64,000 nucleotides of DNA from JAAOII01 sp965207945 (GTDB lineage: Bacteria > Pseudomonadota > Gammaproteobacteria > CBDBNL01 > JAAOII01): contig OZ242303.1 of the NCBI GenBank assembly GCA_965207945.1, positions 620,001-684,000 of the forward strand. Direction: 5' to 3'. The notes beneath the pieces were generated by a model, which was given only the letters and a program-made list of their open reading frames with translations, was not told the origin of the DNA and searched no databases. Of this stretch, positions 24,626 through 33,539 are shown piece after piece. Numbering within the stretch: position 1 is the first letter of the stretch; every line of letters begins with the position of its first letter. The position numbers and the translations under genes are program-made.

Positions 24626-25645
24626 ATGACTAACAGCAACCTACAACGGGCATGGGTTAAATTTAAAAGCAGAAAGAGGTCATATTACTCCTTATGGATT
24701 TTTGGCATATTAACCTTTACTTCTTTGTTCGCTGAAATACTTGCCAACGACGAGCCGTTGTTAGTTGTTTACCCCGATAAAATATTTGCTCCAGTATTTT
24801 TAGAATATACGGAACAGGATTTTGGTGGAGAGTTTGAAAGTTCGCCTCATTATCGCGAGCCGTATATGCAGGAACTATTAGCTGCCAAGAGTAAATTTGT
24901 GCTATGGCCTCCCCTAAGATTTGATGGACGCACTATTAACTACAATCTTCCTAACAGCGCGCCAAGTCCGCCAGATAGTGTTAATTGGCTGGGAACTGAC
25001 GACCAAGGACGTGATTTATTGGCGCGTATTCTTTATGGCTACCGTATCTCGGTGGTATTTGCCTTTTTATTAACTATTTTGAGTATCCCCGCAGGCATAT
25101 TTCTTGGCGCCTTGCAAGGATTCTATGGCGGAATGACGGACTTAATCGGACAAAGAATAACTGAAGTATGGTCGGGGATGCCAGTGCTATTTATACTAAT
25201 AATTCTTGCTAGTTTAACGCAGCCCAATTTATGGTGGCTATTGCTAATAACATTTATATTTAGCTGGATGGGTTTAGCGGACTTAGTGCGAGCTGAATTT
25301 TTGCGCGGGAGAAATATGTCTTATATCACTGCGGCACGTTGTATGGGAGTTACCGATAGCATTATTATGTTTCGCCACATTCTGCCTAATGCTATGGTTG
25401 CTACCTTGTCGTTTGTGCCTTTTATATTTACTGCGGCTATTACGGTTCTTACTTCGTTGGACTTTCTTGGTTATGGTTTGCCGCCTGGCACTCCATCCTT
25501 TGGGGAACTTATATCACAAGCAAAAACAAATATATCGGCGCCATGGATTGGCTTGGCAGCGTTTGCGGTGATTACTATGATGCTTAGTTTACTGATATTC
25601 ATAGGAGAGGGCTTACGCGACGCCTTTGACCCAAATATCCAATAA
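24626..25645 (+). CDS. yejE: Peptide ABC transporter permease, YejE type
   Basis: Binding-protein-dependent permease of the oligopeptide/microcin C family. N-terminal membrane helix (YSLWIFGILTFTSLFAEIL), long periplasmic insert with LPNSAPSPPDSVNWLGTDDQ and GRDLLARILYGYRISVVFAF, then the permease core with a typical EAA loop (YITAARCMGVTDSIIMFRHI). YejE is favoured over DppC/OppC by the large N-terminal periplasmic loop. Convergent with yejF, 21 bp between stops. yejA and yejB are not seen. Confidence 0.85.
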   Translation: MTNSNLQRAWVKFKSRKRSYYSLWIFGILTFTSLFAEILANDEPLLVVYPDKIFAPVFLEYTEQDFGGEFESSPHYREPYMQELLAAKSKFVLWPPLRFDGRTINYNLPNSAPSPPDSVNWLGTDDQGRDLLARILYGYRISVVFAFLLTILSIPAGIFLGALQGFYGGMTDLIGQRITEVWSGMPVLFILIILASLTQPNLWWLLLITFIFSWMGLADLVRAEFLRGRNMSYITAARCMGVTDSIIMFRHILPNAMVATLSFVPFIFTAAITVLTSLDFLGYGLPPGTPSFGELISQAKTNISAPWIGLAAFAVITMMLSLLIFIGEGLRDAFDPNIQ

Positions 25646-25666
25646 ATAACTAAATCTTTCTGCCCG

Positions 25667-27283
25667 CTAAGCGTCTTTAAAACTATGCGCTCGCAGCAGT
25701 TTCTTTAAATAAGGAGTTGAGGGTTTACTGAGGGTTTTCTTAGTTTCGCCACTCTCCACAGTTTTTCCTTCTTTTAGCACCAACACCTTATGGCTTATTG
25801 CCAGCGCTAAATTAATATCGTGAGTTATGAATATATAGCTTAGCTTTCTTCTTTTTTGCAGTGCCCGTAGTAAGTCAACTATTTCAAGCTGCACTGTGGA
25901 ATCCAATGAAGAAGTTGGTTCATCCAGCACCAACAAACGTGGCTGCATAACCAAGGAGCGAGCAATAGCCGCTCTTTGTCTTTGTCCGCCAGATAATTCA
26001 TTAGGATACGAAGACGCCAGATGATGTTTTAGGTTAACTTCTGCCATGACTTTTTTGATTAATTCTCTTCGTTCAGGAGCACTCACTTTACTAACAAATT
26101 GCAAGCCCTCACCAATACTTTCTTCAATAGTGAAACGGGGATTTAAGGATGAAAAAGGGTCTTGAAATATCATCTGCATTTGTGGACGAATTGCCCGCAA
26201 CTCTTTGCCGCGTAAGTCGGTTAGGCGAATATATTTGGCATCTGCGGGGCATCCTGTGTTATTTATAGCAAAGTCAATGTTCCCTTGCCATTCATCCTCT
26301 TTTAGTAACCGTAATATTGCCATAGCCAAAGATGATTTACCGCTGCCACTTTCTCCAAGGATACCTAAGGTTTCTGCTTCGCGTAATTCAAAGCTGGTGT
26401 TCTCCAGTGCTGGCGCAAACCCTTTAATTCTTTTAAGAATACCTTTGCGAATAGGATATCTCACTCTCAGAGATTTAACTTTTAGAATTGCCTCGCCTTT
26501 CTTCCCTGAGGTTGGCTTGCCAAGATTGCTCGCTTGTAATAGTTTGTTAGTCCATTGATGGCTTGGCTTATTTAGAACCTTAGAGGTTTTACCTTCTTCC
26601 AATATCTTACCCTGATGCATCACATAAATTTTCTTGGCAAAAGCTGCAACCATGTTAATATCATGAGTAATCAATAGCAAGGCAGTGTTGTGTTCTTGAC
26701 AAAGCTTACGTAATAATTCCAACATCTGCAAACGCAATGAAGCATCAAGAGCGGTGGTGGGCTCATCGGCAATAAGCAGTTGGGGACGATTGACTGTCAT
26801 CATAGCAATTAACGCCCGCTGTCTTTGTCCGCCTGAAAGTTGATGCGGGTATTGTTGCGCAATCTCTTTGGTTAAGCCAACGCTGCTTAATGTCTGCTGC
26901 ATTATTATTGTTATTTTCTCTTTGGAGTGATTACTGTTATTGGCTTTAATTGCCTCTATTATTTGTCTGCCAATGTTATGCAGAGGATTCAGCGATGCTA
27001 AGGGTTCTTGAAAAATCATTGCTATTTTACTGCCGCGCATTTTTCGTTTTTGCTTTTCTGACAACGCAAGCAGATCCTGCTCATTAAAAATAATCTTGCC
27101 TTGGACCTTAGCGCCTTGCGGCAATAATCCCATAACAGCAGTGGCAGTTAAGCTTTTGCCTGAACCGCTTTCACCGACTAAGCCGATTATTTCACCTGCT
27201 TTTATCTCAAGATTGACTCCCTTTAACAATAGAGGAGAGTTGCTAATTCTAAGCTTAAGGTTTTGAATTTTTAGTAGCGTCAT
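25667..27283 (-). CDS. yejF: Peptide ABC transporter, double ATP-binding protein, YejF type
   Basis: Two fused ABC ATPase domains in 538 aa, each with Walker A GESGSGKS (residues about 35 and 312), signature LSGGQRQRA and Walker B (LLIADEPTTALDASL, LLVLDEPTSSLDSTV). Fused ATPases are typical of YejF and DdpD-F-type importers. It probably powers YejE-containing transport of peptides. Coded opposite to yejE, so the two are not in one operon. No repeat insert. Confidence 0.87.
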   Translation of the reverse strand: MTLLKIQNLKLRISNSPLLLKGVNLEIKAGEIIGLVGESGSGKSLTATAVMGLLPQGAKVQGKIIFNEQDLLALSEKQKRKMRGSKIAMIFQEPLASLNPLHNIGRQIIEAIKANNSNHSKEKITIIMQQTLSSVGLTKEIAQQYPHQLSGGQRQRALIAMMTVNRPQLLIADEPTTALDASLRLQMLELLRKLCQEHNTALLLITHDINMVAAFAKKIYVMHQGKILEEGKTSKVLNKPSHQWTNKLLQASNLGKPTSGKKGEAILKVKSLRVRYPIRKGILKRIKGFAPALENTSFELREAETLGILGESGSGKSSLAMAILRLLKEDEWQGNIDFAINNTGCPADAKYIRLTDLRGKELRAIRPQMQMIFQDPFSSLNPRFTIEESIGEGLQFVSKVSAPERRELIKKVMAEVNLKHHLASSYPNELSGGQRQRAAIARSLVMQPRLLVLDEPTSSLDSTVQLEIVDLLRALQKRRKLSYIFITHDINLALAISHKVLVLKEGKTVESGETKKTLSKPSTPYLKKLLRAHSFKDA

Positions 27284-27363
27284 AAGTTAGGTTTAATTAA
27301 TTCCCATGAGAGTGTCGGAGAGTATTTAGGGTAGTGTGTTTTAAGTATGTAGCCAAAGATTAA

Positions 27364-28398
27364 TTATACATCACTCAGACCAAATGAATTGTGATTATCC
27401 AACGGAGAATTTCCTGTTATCCTTTTGGACTCTATGGCTACCTGTCCCTCAAACTGGAGTTGCTGGATGTTTAGGATTCCTTTGCCGCATTGGACCTTAA
27501 TTGTTGGAATAGTTGGAATAGTTGGAACTGTCGCATCATCAGTTGGAATATTCTTATCCTGATAACGCAGTATATGACCTGGCTTATTTACTGACCCTGT
27601 GTCTTCCGCCTCTATCTCCCCCCTCTTTATTTCTCCCCCCTCGGCTGTTGCCTGCCATATTTTAACTCTTTGTTTGCCTAACCAGCTATAGCATCCTGGC
27701 TTTGGATTGAATGCCTTTATCTTTCTTGCAATAATCTCGGCATCATCATTCCAATTAATTTCACATTCTTCCTTGCTAATTTTGGCAGCATAAGTTACAT
27801 CAAGGTTAGGTTGTTCGTATGCTGGATAATCCTCGGGGTTTTTAAAATACCCCTTAATTGCATCAACTGCCAATGGAATAAGTTTTTCTTCCAAACTGCC
27901 AGCGGTATCGTCTTTTTCTATTGGGCACTTCTTTTGCAGTAGGATAGGTCCTGCATCAAGCTTGGGGATAACTTGCATTAAACTTATGCCACTTTGTTTA
28001 TCACCTGCCTCAATGGCTCGCACTATTGGAGCAGCGCCGCGCCAATGTGGTAAGAGAGAAGTGTGAACATTAATACATCCATGCTCAGGAAGCTGCAGAA
28101 AATCTTGCGGTAGGATTTGTCCATAAGCCACCACTAATATTATACTGGGTTGGAGATCTTTGAGCTGCTGCATAAACTCTGCTGTGATGCGCTGCGGTTG
28201 TAGGCAAGGGATATCATGCTGTAGAGATACATTCTTAACTGGTGAGTAGAGTATTTTCTTGCCTCTGCCGCTGCGGCTATCTGGCTGGGTGATAACAAAG
28301 TTGGGCTTGTTAGCAGAAACGATTAATGATTGGAGGAGGGCGGCGGCAAAATCCGAAGTGCCAGCAAAACCTAGCTTCGCGGTTAAGCCCGCCCCCAT
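27364..28398 (-). CDS. fmt: Methionyl-tRNA formyltransferase
   Basis: Formylates initiator Met-tRNA. GFAGTSDFAAALLQSLI start, formyl-THF site (CINVHTSLLPHWRGAAPI, GISLMQVIPKLDAGPILLQK) and C-terminal OB-like domain (KIKAFNPKPGCYSWLGKQRV). A low-complexity loop near residues 275-302 contains three 9-bp repeats (VPTIPTIPTIKV) sharing DNA with rimM. TAATG overlap with the def stop shows coupling. Order def-fmt is the usual one. Confidence 0.95.
   Translation of the reverse strand: MGAGLTAKLGFAGTSDFAAALLQSLIVSANKPNFVITQPDSRSGRGKKILYSPVKNVSLQHDIPCLQPQRITAEFMQQLKDLQPSIILVVAYGQILPQDFLQLPEHGCINVHTSLLPHWRGAAPIVRAIEAGDKQSGISLMQVIPKLDAGPILLQKKCPIEKDDTAGSLEEKLIPLAVDAIKGYFKNPEDYPAYEQPNLDVTYAAKISKEECEINWNDDAEIIARKIKAFNPKPGCYSWLGKQRVKIWQATAEGGEIKRGEIEAEDTGSVNKPGHILRYQDKNIPTDDATVPTIPTIPTIKVQCGKGILNIQQLQFEGQVAIESKRITGNSPLDNHNSFGLSDV
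27494..27530. repeat. 9-bp tandem repeat in fmt and dispersed 24-bp repeat copy
   Basis: Three 9-bp units (GTTGGAATA on the plus strand) give PTI-PTI-PTI. 27494..27517 matches rimM 7698..7721 at 23 of 24 bases. Confidence 0.88.
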
Positions 28399-28916
28399 TA
28401 TTGACTGCCCGCTTTTGAGTTCTCTTGGCTTAGAGCTATAAGCCCTCTTAGTTGCTCATTTATTTTAACTTTTTTAAGCGGAGTGAGTTTATTAATAAAA
28501 AGTTTGCCATCCATGTGATCCACCTCATGCTGAATGCAAATACTTAATAATCCTTCCGCTTTTAGTTTGAATTCCTCGCCTTTTCTATCCTGAGCAGTTA
28601 CTTTGATACGCCCCGGTCTTTCAATTTCTGCCCTGACACCTGGCAAAGAAAGGCATCCTTCTTCGTAAGGAAACATCTGTGGTTCCAGCACATTTATCTC
28701 AGGGTTTATTATCACTAATGGTTCATCAATATTAATTACGGATATCCTCAGCGGCACACCAATTTGAATAGCGGCGAGTCCAATCCCCTCGGCATCTTCC
28801 ATAGTGTCAAACATATCTTCTATCAATGCATCTAATCTACCATCAAAGTTTTTAACTGGCAATGATATTTTGTTTAGCACGGGGTCGGGGTAGCAAAGAA
28901 TTCTTTTGGCACTCAT
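28398..28916 (-). CDS. def: Peptide deformylase
   Basis: Removes the formyl group from nascent proteins; Fe/Zn enzyme. All three motifs are present: EGIGLAAIQIG, EEGCLSLPG (Cys ligand) and QHEVDHMDGKLF (His ligands and catalytic Glu). 172 aa, normal. First gene of the def-fmt unit. A TAAAAT six bases upstream of ATG suggests a leaderless start. Confidence 0.96.
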   Translation of the reverse strand: MSAKRILCYPDPVLNKISLPVKNFDGRLDALIEDMFDTMEDAEGIGLAAIQIGVPLRISVINIDEPLVIINPEINVLEPQMFPYEEGCLSLPGVRAEIERPGRIKVTAQDRKGEEFKLKAEGLLSICIQHEVDHMDGKLFINKLTPLKKVKINEQLRGLIALSQENSKAGSQ

Positions 28917-28922
28917 GGTTTA

Positions 28923-28928
28923 ATTTTA
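28923..28928 (-). promoter_or_regulatory. -10-like TAAAAT exactly 6 nt before def
   Basis: On the minus strand TAAAAT, six bases, ATG 28916. TATAAA two bases further upstream overlaps it. Confidence 0.4.
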
Positions 28929-28968
28929 TAGCATATCATATTCAATTACTCTGTCTATTCAAAACTAT

Positions 28969-30273
28969 TCAAAATATTTTTTGCCATTCATCAGGGGCAA
29001 TAGAAGCCCAGGGGCGCAAAGAGGGGCGCAACTGATGTTCGTTTGATATGTCGCCGTCCAGGTCTACGTCACCATTGCCTCCTTTTCCCTGTGGAGTTAT
29101 TCCTATTTGCTGTAGTTGCTTAACAACCCTATCCCCAACTAAGGGGGCAAAAGTCATTTTAATTGGATAGCAAATCAACGCACGCTTTATCAGGGTAATA
29201 TCTGGCGCAACAGGTTTCATTTTGCTTTCATTTTGTGGTTCTGCTCTGTCTATACGAAATTTGGCAGCGTGAATTTCTTGCTCTTTAATACTTAATTGCG
29301 GCATAAACTCAGCTAACTGTTTGATAAACTTTTGCACTAATTGCTGGGCGTCATCATCTAAATTGTTCTCTGCCAAAGCTCCTCCCACATACCATATCGT
29401 TTCACCTGGATATTTCTCATCCTCATGTGTGGTAATAGTTAATAGTGGTAATGATGAACGGTCACAAAAGTGAGCATAAATTGGTGGTAGATTAGCGCCG
29501 CGCAACATTAACATGTTCAAACCACGTAATTGCTGTTTTATTGGTTTATCTAATTTGTCTTTCTTGTCTGCCTTGCTTTCCTTGCCTGCCTTGCCTATAG
29601 AGTCGCCTTTGGCGGGCTGTGTTGTTGGCATGTCCTCTTTGCCACTTGTAAGTTCTTTATTACCAGCGCCAGCAGTGCTTATGATTAATTGAGCTCGTAT
29701 AGTTTGCTGGTTGACTTTTACCTCAACTCCGTCTTCACGATTTATGATGCTGTGGAAATCAACCTTTCCCTTAATCATTGCTCCTGTGCCAATTTTATTT
29801 AGCACTTGGACTAATGATTCCATATCTATAATTCTTTCGTTAAGTTGATATACTCTGGCATCCATTCCTCCTTGCTTAAATGAATCAGGATATTCTTGCG
29901 CTTTTAGCGCAGTAACCTTGCTTTGCATTATTGATGAAGCGAGAAACGAAACTATTTTATTGGATGAAGGGAAGCATATATATTGATGAGGGGAGAGTGA
30001 TTTAACTCCCTTTAAAGGAAGTTCACCAGCGCCATTGATTAACGCCTGTTCCCAACGGCGTGGCATATCCTGAATGGCGCGTGCTTCTGGATTCCATATT
30101 CCGTTAAAGGAATATTTGATGCCACCATGAACTATACCTTGAGCTGCTAAGGTTTGCCGTCCGCCCCAGCTGTGTTGGTCTATCAATAAGCATTTATATC
30201 CCATGCTGCTTAGTAGGGCACGCAACCAAAGTCCGCTTATGCCGCCACCAATTATAATAATATCAGTGTTCAA
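28969..30273 (-). CDS. FAD-dependent oxidoreductase, DAO-like, substrate unknown
   Basis: N-terminal Rossmann FAD motif IIIGGGISGLWLRALLSSMG, followed by QTLAAQGIVHGGIKY, which resembles the DAO/glycerol-3-phosphate dehydrogenase group. 434 aa. No signal peptide. A Lys/Asp/Ser/Gly-rich insert (residues about 222-245, SIGKAGKESKADKKDKLDKP) is coded by imperfect 15-18 bp repeats. The substrate cannot be named from the sequence. Only a TTG start at 30273 fits; no Shine-Dalgarno. Confidence 0.72.
   Translation of the reverse strand: MNTDIIIIGGGISGLWLRALLSSMGYKCLLIDQHSWGGRQTLAAQGIVHGGIKYSFNGIWNPEARAIQDMPRRWEQALINGAGELPLKGVKSLSPHQYICFPSSNKIVSFLASSIMQSKVTALKAQEYPDSFKQGGMDARVYQLNERIIDMESLVQVLNKIGTGAMIKGKVDFHSIINREDGVEVKVNQQTIRAQLIISTAGAGNKELTSGKEDMPTTQPAKGDSIGKAGKESKADKKDKLDKPIKQQLRGLNMLMLRGANLPPIYAHFCDRSSLPLLTITTHEDEKYPGETIWYVGGALAENNLDDDAQQLVQKFIKQLAEFMPQLSIKEQEIHAAKFRIDRAEPQNESKMKPVAPDITLIKRALICYPIKMTFAPLVGDRVVKQLQQIGITPQGKGGNGDVDLDGDISNEHQLRPSLRPWASIAPDEWQKIF
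29563..29595. repeat. Imperfect repeat in the FAD oxidoreductase gene
   Basis: Two related units around CTTGTCTGCCTTGCTTTC and CTTGCCTGCCTTGCC code Lys/Ala/Gly/Asp-rich residues. Frame is preserved. Confidence 0.65.
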
Positions 30274-30314
30274 TAGTGGCTACCTATAAATCTCTCGTCT
30301 GATGGTAACATGCG

Positions 30315-30860
30315 CTACTCATACTCCGTAGTTAAAAACTGGATTAATCCCTCCAGTGCATACACAATTGATTGTTGGCGAATTTCCTCTCTGTTGCCTT
30401 TGAATAGTTTGCTTGCGTAGCTAAACTCTAAATGACGCGCCGCCCATGCAAAGCATACGCTTCCTACTGGTTTTTCCTTACTGCCACCTTCTGGACCAGC
30501 TATGCCGCTGATGGCAAGAGAGCAATAGTTCTTATCGCTGTGTGCCTCCACCCTATTAAGTGCTGCCTCAGCCATGCCGATAACACACTGTTCGCTTACC
30601 GCGCCGTATTTATCCAAGATATCCTGCGGCACTCCAAGCCGCTCCTTATCAGAATTATGGTAGGTGATGTACCCGCATTCATACCAATCTGATGCTCCAC
30701 TTAGTGAAGTACAGTAGTATCCAACGCCTCCGCCAGTACATGATTCTACGCTTATGAGGTGAAGGTTATTAGATTTCAGCAGCTCGGCAACCTGCTTGAT
30801 AAGTGGAGTAATTGATTCAAGGTGTCCATCCCTGCCTTGTTCTCTGCGTCTGTCTTTCAC
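30315..30860 (-). CDS. pncC: Nicotinamide-nucleotide amidase / CinA C-terminal domain protein
   Basis: Deamidates NMN in pyridine nucleotide salvage. ISVESCTGGGVGYYCTSLSG, VSEQCVIGMAEAAL, ISGIAGPEGGSKEKPVGSVC and GNREEIRQQSIVYAL are family signatures. 181 aa from GTG 30860, which lies 6 nt after CATAAT. The open frame extends upstream to 30980 but would translate the tRNA-Cys gene, so the longer start is rejected. The partner CinA N-terminal domain is a separate gene at 50813. Confidence 0.9.
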   Translation of the reverse strand: MKDRRREQGRDGHLESITPLIKQVAELLKSNNLHLISVESCTGGGVGYYCTSLSGASDWYECGYITYHNSDKERLGVPQDILDKYGAVSEQCVIGMAEAALNRVEAHSDKNYCSLAISGIAGPEGGSKEKPVGSVCFAWAARHLEFSYASKLFKGNREEIRQQSIVYALEGLIQFLTTEYE

Positions 30861-30866
30861 TTTGGT

Positions 30867-30872
30867 ATTATG
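30867..30872 (-). promoter_or_regulatory. -10-like CATAAT exactly 6 nt before pncC GTG
   Basis: CATAAT, six bases, GTG 30860. It lies just downstream of tRNA-Cys. The first base departs from consensus. Confidence 0.35.
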
Positions 30873-30880
30873 CCATAAAT

Positions 30881-30951
30881 AGGCTGAGGTCGGAATCGAA
30901 CCGGCGTCCACGGCTTTGCAGGCCGCTGCATAACCACTCTGCCACTCAGCC
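30881..30951 (-). tRNA. tRNA-Cys (GCA)
   Basis: 71-nt cloverleaf on the minus strand. Acceptor GGCTGAG pairs with CTCAGCC, the D arm contains GGTTA, the anticodon stem CGGC/GCCG encloses CTGCAAA (anticodon GCA), and the T loop reads GGTTCGATTCC. The discriminator base is U. CCA is not encoded, so CCA-adding enzyme is required, unlike the adjacent tRNA-Gly. Confidence 0.96.
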
Positions 30952-31030
30952 ATGTAGGTAAATGTCGGTAAATAATACAACAGATATAAAAATTCTTTCG
31001 CAAGTTGTATCTATTATTCCCTTGAAAAAA

Positions 31031-31106
31031 TGGAGCGGGAAACGAGATTCGAACTCGCGACCCCAACCTTGGCAAGGTTGTACTCTACCAGCTGAGCTAT
31101 TCCCGC
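31031..31106 (-). tRNA. tRNA-Gly (GCC)
   Basis: 76-nt cloverleaf including an encoded 3' CCA. Acceptor GCGGGAA with TTCCCGC, D loop AGCTGGTAGA, anticodon stem CAACC/GGTTG around TTGCCAA (anticodon GCC), T loop GAGTTCGAATCTC. It precedes tRNA-Cys by 79 bp on the same strand, a Gly-Cys order also found in enteric bacteria (there followed by Leu, absent here). Confidence 0.97.
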
Positions 31107-31230
31107 TTTGTCTTAATTATATTGAATTATAGTAGGATTATCAATTATTTGTAATGAAAATAACGTATATTTGATTAAAAATAATCATTCTCTATGCATT
31201 CCCTATTCATCCTCCCTCACCAGCTTAAAT

Positions 31231-31268
31231 AAAAACGCCCGATGTTGCAATAACATCAGGCGCTTTTA
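31231..31268 (-). terminator. Rho-independent terminator after groEL
   Basis: On the minus strand, GCGCCTGATGTT, a short ATTGC loop, AACATCGGGCG, then a T run (TTTTTA). Strong 11-bp stem about 20 bases after the groEL stop. Confidence 0.9.
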
Positions 31269-31288
31269 GTAAATGGGTTAAAGGAGCA

Positions 31289-32944
31289 TTACATCATGCC
31301 GCCCATACCACCCATTCCGCCCATGCCTCCCATATCAGGAGCGCCACCAGGAGCTGCGGACTTGGGCTCTTCTATTTCAGTGATCATTGCTTCAGTTGTA
31401 AGCATCACTCCAGCAATAGAAGCAGCGTGTTGTAAGGCAGTTCTGGTAACTTTGGTTGGGTCAATTATCCCATCCTTTACCATATCTGTATAGGTGCCAT
31501 TTGCAGCATTAAAGCCATAGTTACCTTCGTTTTGTAATACTTTATCGCATACTACAGAACCTTCAAACCCAGCATTTTCTGAAATCAACCTAATAGGTGT
31601 TTCCAAAGCTCTCAACAACAGCTGAACGCCAGCATTTTGGTCTTCGTTTTCTCCTTTAAGTCCTTTGATCATGCCTTTAGTTCTCAGCAGGGCAACACCG
31701 CCACCAGGAACTACGCCTTCTTCAACTGCTGCTCTAGTGGAATGCAAGGCGTCTTCTACACGCGCTTTCTTTTCTTTCATTTCCATTTCTGTAGCAGCGC
31801 CAACCTTAATAACCGCAACACCGCCAGATAATTTGGCTGCTCTTTCTTGCAGTTTTTCTTTGTCGTAATCAGAGGAGGATTGGTCTATCTCACGGCGAAT
31901 GGTTTCAATTCGCGACTCTATGTCTTTAGATTTACCAGCACCATCAATTACGGTGGTTTCTTCTTTGCCTATGTTTACTTTCTTGGCATGTCCAAGTATA
32001 TCCACTTTGATGTTTTCCAAGTTCATCCCTAAATCCTCAGAGATTACTGTTGCAGAAGTAAGCACCGCAATATCTTGCAGCATAGCTTTACGACGATCAC
32101 CAAAGCCAGGGGCTTTGACTGCGGTTACTTTCAAAGTGCCACGCATGTTGTTCACCACTAAGGTTGCAAGAGCTTCACCTTCCACATCTTCGGCTATTAT
32201 CAGCAATGGTTTGCCGGTCTTAGCAACTTCTTCCAATATAGGAAGCAGTTCACGAATGTTGGATATTTTCTTGTCTACTAACAAGATGTGTGGATCTTCC
32301 AAGTTAGCTGACATGCTTTCTTGATTATTAATGAAGTAGGGGGAAAGATAGCCACGGTCAAATTGCATACCTTCAACTACTTCCAGTTCGTTCTCTAAAC
32401 CGCTACCTTCTTCCACGGTTATCACGCCTTCCTTGCCAACTTTATCCATAGCTTCGGCAATTATCTTGCCTATGCTTGTATCGCTATTAGCGGATATGGT
32501 TCCCACATGTTGAATACCAGTGGAATCCGAACATGGAGTAGAAATGCTTTTTAGTTTGGCGGTAATTTCTTTAACTGCCAAATCAATGCCACGTTTAAGG
32601 TCCATTGGATTGGCGCCAGACGCAACTGATTTTAATCCTTCTGTAAAGATGGACTGAGCAAGCACTGTAGCAGTGGTTGTGCCATCACCTGCAACATCAG
32701 AAGTATGAGATGCGACTTCTTTAACCATCTGTGCTCCCATGTTTTCAAATTTGTCTTTAAGCTCAATTTCTTTTGCTACGGACACTCCGTCTTTAGTTAC
32801 GGTGGGGGCACCGAATGATTTATCTAATACAACATTACGCCCTCTGGGTCCTAATGTTGTGGCAACGGCATCAGTAAGTATGTTAACGCCTTTCAGCATT
32901 TTTTGCCGCGCTTCGTTACCAAAATTAATCTGTTTAGCTGTCAT
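31289..32944 (-). CDS. groL: Chaperonin GroEL
   Basis: 60-kDa chaperonin, 551 aa. AAKQINFG-like start, TLGPRGRNVVLDKSFGAPTV, nucleotide-binding GDGTTTATVLAQ, and the C-terminal Gly-Met repeat (MGGMGGMGGMGGMM). No insertion, in contrast to many neighbours. Second gene of groES-groEL, 40 bp after groES. No Shine-Dalgarno; a TATAAA lies 8 nt upstream of ATG, so a secondary start is conceivable. Followed by a strong terminator. Confidence 0.98.
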   Translation of the reverse strand: MTAKQINFGNEARQKMLKGVNILTDAVATTLGPRGRNVVLDKSFGAPTVTKDGVSVAKEIELKDKFENMGAQMVKEVASHTSDVAGDGTTTATVLAQSIFTEGLKSVASGANPMDLKRGIDLAVKEITAKLKSISTPCSDSTGIQHVGTISANSDTSIGKIIAEAMDKVGKEGVITVEEGSGLENELEVVEGMQFDRGYLSPYFINNQESMSANLEDPHILLVDKKISNIRELLPILEEVAKTGKPLLIIAEDVEGEALATLVVNNMRGTLKVTAVKAPGFGDRRKAMLQDIAVLTSATVISEDLGMNLENIKVDILGHAKKVNIGKEETTVIDGAGKSKDIESRIETIRREIDQSSSDYDKEKLQERAAKLSGGVAVIKVGAATEMEMKEKKARVEDALHSTRAAVEEGVVPGGGVALLRTKGMIKGLKGENEDQNAGVQLLLRALETPIRLISENAGFEGSVVCDKVLQNEGNYGFNAANGTYTDMVKDGIIDPTKVTRTALQHAASIAGVMLTTEAMITEIEEPKSAAPGGAPDMGGMGGMGGMGGMM

Positions 32945-32984
32945 ATTTATGTTTTATAAGTTGATATATATATTGTGTGATTAC

Positions 32985-33272
32985 TTAGGCAATTACTCCG
33001 TAAATATCACTTTCGCTCATTATGAGCAGTTCTTCGCTTCCGACTTTTACCGTATTACCGGCATATTGTCCAAATATTACTTTGTCGCCTATCGCAACCC
33101 CAATAGGTTGGACCGAGCCACTTTCTGATTTTTTACCAGGACCTACGGCAATTACTTCCCCTTGTTGGGGCTTTTCCGTAGCGCTATCGGGTATCACTAT
33201 ACCTCCTGCGGTTGTTGTTTCTGCTTCAATACGGCGGACAACCACCTTATCGTGCAAAGGACGAATTTTCAT
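32985..33272 (-). CDS. groS: Co-chaperonin GroES
   Basis: Heptameric lid for GroEL, 95 aa. MKIRPLHDKVVVRRIEAETT start, the mobile loop TTAGGIVIPDSATEKPQQG, and YAGNTVKVGSEELLIMSESD near the end. An AAGAG lies about 10 nt upstream. I do not see a clear sigma-32 promoter (CTTGAA/CCCCAT) in the 267-bp upstream gap. Confidence 0.97.
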   Translation of the reverse strand: MKIRPLHDKVVVRRIEAETTTAGGIVIPDSATEKPQQGEVIAVGPGKKSESGSVQPIGVAIGDKVIFGQYAGNTVKVGSEELLIMSESDIYGVIA

Positions 33273-33474
33273 AAATTAATACTCTTAAGTTTTATAATAA
33301 TCATTAATATCTATGATATCTTTATAGATACATAGACACAAAGTAATTTAGAACTAAATTACTTACCTTTCTTTAATAAGGTTAATAGTTGACTTTACAA
33401 GTCAAAAACACCCTTTTTTTTATTTAATAGTAAAAAAACACTTATTAATATATTGCGAGCTTGCTGATGGTGCG

Positions 33475-33502
33475 TTGCAAGGGTTGATTTTTATCATATA
33501 AT
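33475..33502 (+). promoter_or_regulatory. Sigma-70 promoter for the hendecad-repeat gene
   Basis: TTGCAA, 16-bp spacer, TATAAT, then 37 bases to ATG 33540. The 267-bp divergent gap between groES and this gene is otherwise very AT-rich with no other clear element. Confidence 0.6.
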
Positions 33503-33539
33503 ACCCATATACTACTTATACAAGTATGGTAAGTAAATT

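Noticed and set aside
30861..30980. N-terminal extension of PncC
   Set aside because: It would translate the tRNA-Cys gene; GTG 30860 with an upstream -10-like box is sufficient.
31296..32324. Several plus-strand open frames antisense to groEL
   Set aside because: Shadows of a strongly conserved gene; typical of GC-balanced codon use in groEL.
33273..33539. Sigma-32 heat-shock promoter or CIRCE element upstream of groES
   Set aside because: No CTTGAA/CCCCAT pair at the right spacing and no CIRCE-type 9-bp inverted repeat was found by eye.
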